This document shows positions 7,763-14,419 of a stretch of DNA of 64,000 nucleotides, piece by piece. How positions within the stretch are numbered: position 1 is the stretch's first letter; each line of letters begins with the position of its first letter. This stretch comes from an uncultured Oscillospiraceae bacterium (lineage in GTDB: Bacteria; Bacillota; Clostridia; Oscillospirales; Ruminococcaceae). Under the pieces are notes generated by a model. That model did not search any database, had not been told where the DNA came from, and saw nothing but the letters and a program-made list of their open reading frames with translations. The translations under genes were made by a program, and so were the position numbers. The DNA lies in contig CAKSKG010000006.1 in assembly GCA_934464775.1 (NCBI GenBank), forward strand, positions 1 to 64,000. The letters run 5' to 3'.

Positions 7763-9229
7763 ATGACCGATAATTTTGATATGGACGATATCAGCCTTGA
7801 CGGCATATCGCTTGATGATCTTACTTCGCTGCCCGATCTTCCCGAATCCGCAAACGACTGGAAGCGCAAGCATCACGAACAGGACGATCAGGATTCAATA
7901 GATATCTCGGGACTTGACATGGACTCTCTGAACACGGAGCTTCCCGAAGCGGAGCGTGCGCCTATACGTGAGCCTGCATTTCTCAGCAGCAAGGCGGCTG
8001 CGGAAGAGGCTGCCGCAAAGGCAAAAGAGGCAAAATCCGAGCCTAAGCCTGCTCCCGCTCCCATTCCCGCAAAACCGTCGATCCCGTCGGGACTTCCCGC
8101 AGGATACGTTCCTCCCGTTGGCGGAATAAACGTACAGAAAAAGTCCGTTTCCGTTCCCAATGCGGCAGGCAGAATAAATGTTGAGAAAAAGCCTGCCTCC
8201 GTACAGTCTGCGGCAGGACAGATAGATCTTGAAAAGAAACCTGCACCTACCGCTTCAAGCGGCGGAATAAGCATCGAGAAGAAGCCTGTTTCCGTTCCCA
8301 ATGCAGGTGCGGCAGGCGGAATATCCATTCAGAAAAAGAGCGTGACAACTCCCGCTTCAAGCGGCGGATATGTTCCTCCCACGGTAAACCCCATAGGCTC
8401 CGCACCTCAGCCCGTTAAAACAAATGCGGCTCCCGTGACAACAGTTAAAAAGTCCGAGGTTGAAAATCTCGCAAATGCTATACCGAGACAGACCCCTGCC
8501 GAAAGCAAGGACATCTCCGATGTAAAGCCTCCCGTTATCTCGGGAATGGACGATATCCCCATGCCGAAGCTTTCAGATATGGACGGAACGGAAGCAAAGC
8601 CTAAGGCTGCGCCTGTAAATGCCGCTCCGAAGCCCTCAAATTCATATGCGGCAAACAAGCCGCAGGCAGCTGCACCTGCTCCCGCACAGCACCTTTCGGC
8701 GGCTGAACAGCGCAGACAGGATAAGCTCAACGCAGGCTTTGACGATCAGCCTATCAGAGTTTCCCAGCTCAACCATCAGGCTATGGTGGACGCCCAGATG
8801 CAGGAATGGGAAAATCAGCGCCGCAAGGACTATGAGGACGGCAGAACTATCGTAATGATAATCGCTATCATTTACGGCATACTCGGTCTCTGCAATTTCC
8901 TCGGCGACATAAGCGTAAGACAGGGAATTTACCTTGCAATTGACGTAATAATCGCACTCCAGCTTTTCAAGGGCAATTACAAGGTAAGAGTATGGTACAT
9001 CGTTTTCGCCATTCTCGGAGCTATCGGAAACGGTCTTGCGATCATGTCACTCCTTGGCATAAGTTCTTATGTCAACCAGCAAGATGAAACACTGCTTGCC
9101 GAAAGCGGACTTACACCGTACATCATTCTTGCAGTGGTTATCGGAATGATCAGCACAATTTACAACATCGTGACCTCCGTGCTTCTCATGTGCAACAAAA
9201 AGGTCAGAGTTTATTTTGAGCATACATAA
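7763..9229 (+). CDS. Membrane protein with acidic N-terminus, 16-residue repeats and C-terminal helices
   Basis: A 488-residue protein of no recognised family. Residues 1-60 are acidic with repeated DISLDG/SLDDL motifs. Residues about 90-310 are Pro/Ala/Lys-rich and contain five degenerate tandem repeats of the type GGI-N/S/D-V/L/I-Q/E-KK-S/P-V (residues 120-202). Residues about 362-478 hold four hydrophobic segments. There is no signal peptide, so the long N-terminal part should be cytoplasmic. The start at 7763 follows an AAAAGGGG ribosome site; the longer frame runs into the promoter and is rejected. It is monocistronic, with its own promoter and terminator. Function unknown; the disordered charged arm suggests a scaffold or binding role, which is a guess. 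Confidence 0.88.
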   Translation: MTDNFDMDDISLDGISLDDLTSLPDLPESANDWKRKHHEQDDQDSIDISGLDMDSLNTELPEAERAPIREPAFLSSKAAAEEAAAKAKEAKSEPKPAPAPIPAKPSIPSGLPAGYVPPVGGINVQKKSVSVPNAAGRINVEKKPASVQSAAGQIDLEKKPAPTASSGGISIEKKPVSVPNAGAAGGISIQKKSVTTPASSGGYVPPTVNPIGSAPQPVKTNAAPVTTVKKSEVENLANAIPRQTPAESKDISDVKPPVISGMDDIPMPKLSDMDGTEAKPKAAPVNAAPKPSNSYAANKPQAAAPAPAQHLSAAEQRRQDKLNAGFDDQPIRVSQLNHQAMVDAQMQEWENQRRKDYEDGRTIVMIIAIIYGILGLCNFLGDISVRQGIYLAIDVIIALQLFKGNYKVRVWYIVFAILGAIGNGLAIMSLLGISSYVNQQDETLLAESGLTPYIILAVVIGMISTIYNIVTSVLLMCNKKVRVYFEHT

Positions 9230-9250
9230 GCCTGCATATTAACAAAAACA

Positions 9251-9284
9251 AAACCGTTCTCCGCAGCATTTCGGAGAACGGTTT
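9251..9284. terminator. Bidirectional terminator between the membrane protein and trmB
   Basis: A 13-bp stem (9251-9263 with 9272-9284) with a T-run on one side and an A-run on the other. It serves the plus-strand gene ending at 9229 and trmB ending at 9291 on the minus strand. Confidence 0.9.
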
Positions 9285-9290
9285 TCTGTA

Positions 9291-9956
9291 TTATAAAGGC
9301 TTTTTCACGGCAATAAGATACTTTATCTTCTTGCCCTCTTCGCTGAACATTTTCTCATGCTCGGTAACGATATTATCCTCAAGATTTTCCGCATGAAGAT
9401 CACGGGTGATGTACTTTATCTCAAAGCCCGTTTCCTCAAAATACGGTATGGATTCCTCGAAAAGCTGATCGTCGTCCGTCTTGAAGCGGATCTCTCCGCC
9501 GTCTTTCAGGAATATCCTGTACTGCTCCAGCTGACGTGTATGGGTCAGTCTGCGCTTCTGATGCTTTCCTCTGGGCCATGGATTGCAGAAATTGATATAT
9601 ATTCTGTCAACGGTATCCTCGGCGGAAAATGCGTTGGATATCATTGATATATTGTCCGACACAAGGCGGATATTCTCGGGCTTTCTTCCTGCCTCGGCAA
9701 AAAGCTTTTCAATGGTGCGTCTGCCGACTGCAAGCATCTCGCTCTTGATGTCAACGGCTATCCAGTTAACATCGGGGTAACGGAGCGCCGCCTGCGCAAC
9801 GAACACGCCCTTGCCGCAGCCAAGCTCCACATACAGCGGCTTGGAATTATCATCAAATACCGTGTGCCACTTTCCCTTCATGGCGTCCGCTCTTTCAATA
9901 TAATACGGACACTGCGCCAGTTCGGGACGTGCCCATGGTTTTCTTCTCATTCTCAT
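9291..9956 (-). CDS. trmB: tRNA (guanine-N7-)-methyltransferase
   Basis: A 221-residue SAM-dependent methyltransferase that makes m7G46 in tRNA. The SAM loop is VELGCGKGVFVAQAA (residues about 45-59), followed by WIAVDIKSEM and the TrmB signature INFCNPWPRGKHQKRRLTH. The C-terminal KTDDDQLFEES is also typical. Length fits the family (210-230). It is monocistronic and divergent from pyrE, with promoter boxes at 10000-10028. Confidence 0.97.
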   Translation of the reverse strand: MRMRRKPWARPELAQCPYYIERADAMKGKWHTVFDDNSKPLYVELGCGKGVFVAQAALRYPDVNWIAVDIKSEMLAVGRRTIEKLFAEAGRKPENIRLVSDNISMISNAFSAEDTVDRIYINFCNPWPRGKHQKRRLTHTRQLEQYRIFLKDGGEIRFKTDDDQLFEESIPYFEETGFEIKYITRDLHAENLEDNIVTEHEKMFSEEGKKIKYLIAVKKPL

Positions 9957-9999
9957 TTTTTATATCCATTCCTTTCAGGTCATTTCTTGCATAGAGAAC

Positions 10000-10028
10000 A
10001 TTATAGCATAGATTTATATATTTGGCAA
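10000..10028 (-). promoter_or_regulatory. Sigma-A promoter of trmB
   Basis: On the minus strand TTGCCA (10023-10028), 17-base spacer, TATAAT (10000-10005). Confidence 0.85.
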
Positions 10029-10057
10029 AATAATTTTATAAAATTTTCGTAAACCTG

Positions 10058-10086
10058 TTGATTTGAATAAAAATATGTGATATAAT
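10058..10086 (+). promoter_or_regulatory. Sigma-A promoter of pyrE
   Basis: TTGATT (10058-10063), 17-base spacer, TATAAT (10081-10086). The leader of about 65 bases holds only a short GACAG/CTGTC stem (10112-10133). No PyrR-type attenuator is evident. Confidence 0.85.
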
Positions 10087-10155
10087 TAAAATATATTATT
10101 TAATATGCTAAGACAGTCGGCAATACGTCTGTCATTAAAACTGGAGGTCCATGCG

Positions 10156-10812
10156 ATGAGCTACAAAAACGAATTTATCAAATTTATGGTTGAAAGCGGA
10201 GTTCTCACTTTCGGCGACTTCACTCTGAAGAGCGGCAGAAAGGCTCCTTATTTCGTAAATACGGGAAATTATATCACAGGCGCACAGCTTTCCCGTCTGG
10301 GCGGCTTCTATGCCGACTGCATCAAGGAAAACAATATCCCCGTTGAAACTCTCTTCGGTCCCGCTTACAAGGGCATTCCCCTTGCAGTTTCCGCTGCCGC
10401 TGCACTGTACAGCAAATACGGCATCGACGTAAACTACTGCTTCGACCGCAAGGAGGTCAAGGACCACGGCGAGGGCGGAATGTTCGTAGGCAAGAAGCTT
10501 GCCGACAAGGAAAAGGTAGTTATCATTGAGGACGTTATGACCTCCGGCAAGGCTCTCAGAGAGGTTTATCCCAAGCTGAAATCCGCAGCAGATGTTGATA
10601 TCACAGGCATGGTCATCACGGTTGACCGTATGGAAAAGGCTCTTGACAGCGATCTTTCCGCAGTTCAGGCAGCTTACAAGGAATTCGGCGTAAAGGTATA
10701 TTCTATCGTTACTATCAACGATATCATCGAAGCTATCAGAAACGATGTTGTTCCCGGCAAGGAATATCTTGACAAGATGATCGAATACAGAAAGACATAC
10801 GGCGTTGAATAA
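10156..10812 (+). CDS. pyrE: Orotate phosphoribosyltransferase
   Basis: A 218-residue enzyme that joins orotate to PRPP to make OMP in pyrimidine synthesis. The PRPP loop is VVIIEDVMTSGKALREV, with the upstream catalytic segment CFDRKEVKDHGEGG. The N-terminal GDFTLKSGRKAPYFVNTG is also conserved. The start at 10156 is set by GGAGG at 10143-10147; the longer frame is rejected. It is followed 41 bases later by an unrecognised gene that may be co-transcribed. No other pyr gene is in the window. Confidence 0.96.
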   Translation: MSYKNEFIKFMVESGVLTFGDFTLKSGRKAPYFVNTGNYITGAQLSRLGGFYADCIKENNIPVETLFGPAYKGIPLAVSAAAALYSKYGIDVNYCFDRKEVKDHGEGGMFVGKKLADKEKVVIIEDVMTSGKALREVYPKLKSAADVDITGMVITVDRMEKALDSDLSAVQAAYKEFGVKVYSIVTINDIIEAIRNDVVPGKEYLDKMIEYRKTYGVE

Positions 10813-10853
10813 TTTATTTTCAAGGGTTAATTTTTATTAAGGTGGTATATACA

Positions 10854-12395
10854 ATGAGCGTTAGATTTGACCTTACCGCTGTTGCACCCGAGCTGCTTGA
10901 TGCGGTAATCAACATGGACAACTCCCCTGCATACGAAGCTTTTAAGGAAGAGATCGAGAGCATTCTCAAGGAATTCAATGAGTCCGCTCATTTCGGTTCA
11001 AGCCTTACTATCGACGAAAAGGCACTTACCGACAATTCCGTTGAAACAATGAAGAATATGCACCATGCATTTCTTCTCTGGACTATCCGTGACGAGCTGA
11101 AAAACGGCGGCGATGCCGAGACAGGCTACAAGGCTTATGTCAAGCTGTTCTTCAAGGCAAACTGCGACAAGATAGCAGCCCTCAACGGCGGCAGCATGAC
11201 TGTTGCAGCCTCCGAGGCGGCTTCTCTTATCAAGGCATTTCTTGCCGAGATCGGCAAGGACGCTGAGCTGTACAAATCCGTCAAGGAATTTTTCAAGGGG
11301 TATATCTACGGTTACAGCTTCAACTATCTCACCGAGCAGGTGATCATGGAAAAATATGCGGAATTTCTTGTATGCCTTGGCATGATGACAGGAAAGATCG
11401 CCGCTTCCATTTCCGCACAGCAGAAGATCATGCCAAAAATGGCTATGCTGCTGGGCAATGACCGCTTCAAGTATATCAGCGGATTTATCCCTCTCGATAT
11501 CATGCTGGATATCATATATGACCGCTTCTGCTTCCCCAATCTTTCCGATGAGGAAACAGAAAAGATCCACGGCATAATCAGAAAATATATCCTCGAACAT
11601 TTTGAGATGCAGAAGGACGACGAGGCAACAACGCTCATTTCCACACAGGTCACAGCCTCGCTCATGACAGACATGAACGGAAACTATGTCAATGTTCCCG
11701 CATATTCCGAGCAGACCTTTGCAGGCTGCTTCGGCGGCGTCCGCAGCTTCCTCGGCGCCGATAAGGAGGACTTCGGAGAGTTTGACGCCGCAACTATCGC
11801 AGGCATCATCAACGGAAAATGCTCCGCAGACTTTGTTCAGTATTTCACAACAGAGCGTGAGCCGAATCTTGAAGTTGCGCTGGGCGGCGACGATATCGGA
11901 TACAAGTATCCTCTGGTTTTCAGAGATGCTTCCGATTACTGGTACTCCCCTATCTATCAGCATCTGATAAACGATCTGCTTGACAACAAGATCTATTCGT
12001 TCATTGATACAAACAATCTTCCCCTTGACATCTTCCCCTTTGCGGACGAGGTACTCAAAACGAATGCTATCCGTACATATACAAACAGCTCCGCAACGGG
12101 CTATTCTATCAGAGCGGACAAGAAGCAGGTGCTTATCCGTCTTATCGACATCAACTCCGCACCCTCTCTTTCCGACTCCGAAAAGAGGATGCTTATGCTT
12201 GAACAGATTCTCTATATCCTTTCGGGCAACTGCGATGCAGACAAGTACAACAAGCTTGTTATCGACAACGTATTCAACGGCGAGCTTTACGATGAGTATG
12301 TTATGTACCGCATAAACAAGATACTCGAACAGGGCAGCGGCAGTGTTGATGCAAAGAAGTCACTGCTCCGGCAGGTAATTGCTATCAAGCTCTGA
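10854..12395 (+). CDS. Unrecognised 513-residue soluble protein
   Basis: I do not recognise the family. The protein begins MSVRFDLTAVAPELLDAVIN, has no signal peptide or clear membrane helix, and looks mainly helical and acidic. Segments such as FKGYIYGYSFNYLTEQVIME and EQTFAGCFGGVRSFLGA are distinctive but match nothing I know. The ATG at 10854 with AAGGTGG at 10839-10845 is preferred over an in-frame GTG at 10842. It follows pyrE without a visible terminator and ends at one, so it may be read from the pyrE promoter. The long frame with neighbour-like codon use supports a real gene. Confidence 0.88.
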   Translation: MSVRFDLTAVAPELLDAVINMDNSPAYEAFKEEIESILKEFNESAHFGSSLTIDEKALTDNSVETMKNMHHAFLLWTIRDELKNGGDAETGYKAYVKLFFKANCDKIAALNGGSMTVAASEAASLIKAFLAEIGKDAELYKSVKEFFKGYIYGYSFNYLTEQVIMEKYAEFLVCLGMMTGKIAASISAQQKIMPKMAMLLGNDRFKYISGFIPLDIMLDIIYDRFCFPNLSDEETEKIHGIIRKYILEHFEMQKDDEATTLISTQVTASLMTDMNGNYVNVPAYSEQTFAGCFGGVRSFLGADKEDFGEFDAATIAGIINGKCSADFVQYFTTEREPNLEVALGGDDIGYKYPLVFRDASDYWYSPIYQHLINDLLDNKIYSFIDTNNLPLDIFPFADEVLKTNAIRTYTNSSATGYSIRADKKQVLIRLIDINSAPSLSDSEKRMLMLEQILYILSGNCDADKYNKLVIDNVFNGELYDEYVMYRINKILEQGSGSVDAKKSLLRQVIAIKL

Positions 12396-12421
12396 TAATT
12401 ATTCCGTTACATATACTAAAA

Positions 12422-12449
12422 AAGGACTTGCTTTGAGCAGGTCCTTTTT
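12422..12449 (+). terminator. Terminator after the 513-residue gene
   Basis: A 10-bp stem with one wobble pair (12422-12431 with 12437-12446) followed by a T-run. Confidence 0.85.
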
Positions 12450-12476
12450 CATATACATATACAATAACGCAAACAC

Positions 12477-12506
12477 AAAAGCAGGCACCGAAAAGCACCT
12501 GCTTTT
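12477..12506 (-). terminator. Terminator after the CheX-like gene
   Basis: A 9-bp stem (12477-12485 with 12498-12506) with T-rich minus-strand flank, 20 bases past the stop at 12527. Confidence 0.75.
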
Positions 12507-12526
12507 ATTTTCAAATGATAATATTA

Positions 12527-13405
12527 TCAGCCGCCGATAACAAATGTAACAACTCCGAACGGGAATGCCAGAGGGATCTTGTATGCGCCGTTCAGACCGT
12601 CTCTTGTTTCATTGTGAACGACTACCTGAGGCTCAAGAGTAAGCTCTGTGTTTCTGTCGTTGGAAACATTAACGGCAAAAAGTCCGTTGTGGAGATTCAG
12701 GAACTCGCCTGCGGAAGCGTCTGCCATTTCATCAACAGCCGTAAGCTCCTCGCCTGCATATCTTGATGCAAAGCCGATATAAGCCTTGTCCTCCGCATCA
12801 ACGGCAATAGTGTGGGCAAACACACCGCTGATCTTCTGAATGCTTGCATTGCTGAACTTGTATGTATCAACACGCTCGCAGTTGAGAGGTGTGAAATCAT
12901 CGCCTATAAAGCGGACGATATTCTTGAAGAGCAGGTCGATATACTCTACCATAAGCTCGTCACTGTCATTTTCAAAGTTATAGAATGACTTGATAACATT
13001 GTGTATCTTTTCGTTGTCATTCTCCTTGAAATCGCTGTCGGAGATGCTGTTTTCAGCCTTGTATGCATTGAGGGCAGCCTCAAAATCCGAGTTGGACATA
13101 TAGCCTCTGTCAACGAGAGCCTGTCCCAGAAGCAGATGAGAACCAGACTGTGCGGAGAAAAGCTCATCTACCTGCGCATTTGTCATAAAGCCCATTGCAA
13201 CGGCGATCTCACCGATGCGCTTATCCATTCTCTGCTGCTCTGCGTGTACCTTTTCAACCTGCTCGGCTGTCATATAGCCTGCATTGATAGCCAGCACACC
13301 AAGCTTTACACGGGTCGTTTTAAGTGCGGAAAGAGCCTCTGCAAGCTGTGCAGGCTCAACAAGACGGTTGTTCAGCAGATAGTTGCCGAAAAATTGTGTA
13401 AACAT
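12527..13405 (-). CDS. Protein with four MshEN-like half-motifs and a CheX/CheC-type phosphatase domain
   Basis: A 292-residue soluble protein. Residues about 6-119 are four tandem units of some 28 residues with the pattern G-x2-L-x5-hydrophobic-M/V-T/E-x3-hydrophobic: GNYLLNNRLVEPAQL, LGVLAINAGYMTAEQV, IGEIAVAMGFMTNAQV and LGQALVDRGYMSNSDF. This is the half-motif of MshEN (GspE N-terminal) domains, some of which bind c-di-GMP. Residues about 145-292 resemble CheX: the ASAGEFLNLHNG segment has E234-x-x-N237, the acidic/Asn pair CheC/CheX/FliY phosphatases use to dephosphorylate CheY. It follows a CheY-like gene by 23 bases. Dephosphorylating that partner is the natural inference. Nucleotide binding is uncertain. 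Confidence 0.78.
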   Translation of the reverse strand: MFTQFFGNYLLNNRLVEPAQLAEALSALKTTRVKLGVLAINAGYMTAEQVEKVHAEQQRMDKRIGEIAVAMGFMTNAQVDELFSAQSGSHLLLGQALVDRGYMSNSDFEAALNAYKAENSISDSDFKENDNEKIHNVIKSFYNFENDSDELMVEYIDLLFKNIVRFIGDDFTPLNCERVDTYKFSNASIQKISGVFAHTIAVDAEDKAYIGFASRYAGEELTAVDEMADASAGEFLNLHNGLFAVNVSNDRNTELTLEPQVVVHNETRDGLNGAYKIPLAFPFGVVTFVIGG

Positions 13406-13428
13406 AACAGAAACCTCATTTCAAAAAA

Positions 13429-13800
13429 TTATTCGGCAAGCTTTTCGATAATTGCCTTTACCTGTGCTTCTTCCAGAGGCTTCTGGAGGAAATCATAAGC
13501 GCCTGCATTGATAGCCTCTTTAAGATTTGCCTGAGTACCTACCGATGAAGCCATAACCACCTTTGCCTTGGGATTTACGGCAAGGATCTCCTTGAGAGCG
13601 TCAACGCCGTTGATCTCGGGCATAACGATATCCATGAATGTAACATCGGGCAGATGATTCTTATACATACTTACGGCAGCCTTGCCGTCGCCGGCTTCAA
13701 CAACGGTACCGACACCGAGGGACTTGATAAAAGTCACAAGCTTCTTTCTCGCAAGAAGCGAATCGTCACAAATAAGAACAGTCATTTTTTCCAGACTCAT
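13429..13800 (-). CDS. CheY-like single-domain response regulator
   Basis: A 123-residue receiver domain with no output domain. The acid pair is D12-D13 (LICDDS), the phospho-acceptor D57 (VTFMDIVMPEING), the Ser switch is in VMASSVGT (85-86) and the conserved Lys is K107 (FLQKPLE). It is first in a two-gene unit with the MshEN/CheX-like gene. No histidine kinase, CheA or receptor gene is in the window, so its kinase is unlinked. A role outside motility is possible. Confidence 0.93.
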   Translation of the reverse strand: MSLEKMTVLICDDSLLARKKLVTFIKSLGVGTVVEAGDGKAAVSMYKNHLPDVTFMDIVMPEINGVDALKEILAVNPKAKVVMASSVGTQANLKEAINAGAYDFLQKPLEEAQVKAIIEKLAE

Positions 13801-13877
13801 TTTAAATACTCCTTAATGCTTAATTTATACGGGCAGCACCGCTGAAACAACGCCTGTGCCTCCGAATCTATGATACA

Positions 13878-13906
13878 ATTATACCACGTTTATCTTTGCA
13901 ATTCAA
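13878..13906 (-). promoter_or_regulatory. Sigma-A promoter of the CheY/CheX-like pair
   Basis: On the minus strand TTGAAT (13901-13906), 17-base spacer, TATAAT (13878-13883), about 78 bases before the start codon. Confidence 0.85.
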
Positions 13907-13960
13907 CTAAAATTTGTGAACATTGTCAATATTAACATATTTATTCACTTATATATAGCA

Positions 13961-14214
13961 AAAAGACCATATGCAAAACGCATATGGTTCATCAACAAAA
14001 ATAAAAGATTCCACCCAGCCGCCATGTGGCGAATAAAACCCGCACAAAGCAGGTGGGCAACAGCCCGACAGTTTCACGCTCCCTGCGTCCGTGGGTCCCA
14101 TCATCTAAATGGGCGGGAGGTCTGCAATCTGCTGACGGAGCCTGAATCCCTAATTAAAAGTGTTGGATTATAAAACCACACTTTATCGGTCAAGGCAGAA
14201 TCTTTAACTTTCTG
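13961..14214 (-). ncRNA. Free-standing structured RNA gene (class unconfirmed; raiA-type or 6S candidates)
   Basis: There is no credible reading frame, yet the unit has its own consensus promoter (14221-14249) and terminator (13966-13988). On the minus strand the ends pair: bases 14198-14205 with 14004-14011 form an 8-bp closing stem, extendable with wobble pairs. Inside are several hairpins: a strong one at 14157-14184, a CCCAT/ATGGG hairpin, GGGC-TGTT-GCCC, ACCTGC/GCGGGT and CGCC-ACAT-GGCG. The predicted transcript is about 240-250 nt. The closed multi-hairpin plan fits a raiA-motif RNA of Firmicutes better than the long rod of 6S RNA, but I cannot decide by eye. It is not tmRNA (no tRNA-like end) and is too short for RNase P. 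Confidence 0.8.
13966..13988 (-). terminator. Terminator of the structured RNA gene
   Basis: A perfect 9-bp stem (13966-13974 with 13980-13988) followed on the minus strand by a run of five T residues. Confidence 0.9.
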
Positions 14215-14220
14215 ATATAT

Positions 14221-14249
14221 ATTATAACACCGGGAAAGCCTAAAATCAA
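14221..14249 (-). promoter_or_regulatory. Sigma-A promoter of the structured RNA
   Basis: On the minus strand TTGATT (14244-14249), 17-base spacer, TATAAT (14221-14226). Transcription should start near 14214, about 10 bases before the closing stem. Confidence 0.88.
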
Positions 14250-14348
14250 TAGTAATTGCTGTGAAATTATTTTGAGTAATTTTGTATAATATGTATATTG
14301 ATTTTTGGTCTGATTTATGCATAAATACCGTATTTTCAGTATAAAACA

Positions 14349-14381
14349 GGGGACCGAAACGGTAATTCCGTTCCGATCCCC
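14349..14381 (-). terminator. Terminator after the tyrosine-rich repeat gene
   Basis: A 14-bp stem including two wobble pairs (14349-14362 with 14368-14381), followed on the minus strand by TGTTTTA. It lies 38 bases past the stop. Confidence 0.85.
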
Positions 14382-14419
14382 CGTATAGCTTTTATGCTAT
14401 GCAGTCAGCTTTGAGCCGA

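Noticed and set aside
10998..11963. 321-codon minus-strand frame opposite the orphan protein gene
   Set aside because: The plus frame is longer, starts at a good ribosome site and follows pyrE; the minus frame has neither promoter nor ribosome site.
13961..14214. tmRNA, RNase P RNA or a tRNA gene
   Set aside because: There is no CCA-type tRNA-like end or tag frame, none of the conserved RNase P core that I can see, and no cloverleaf.
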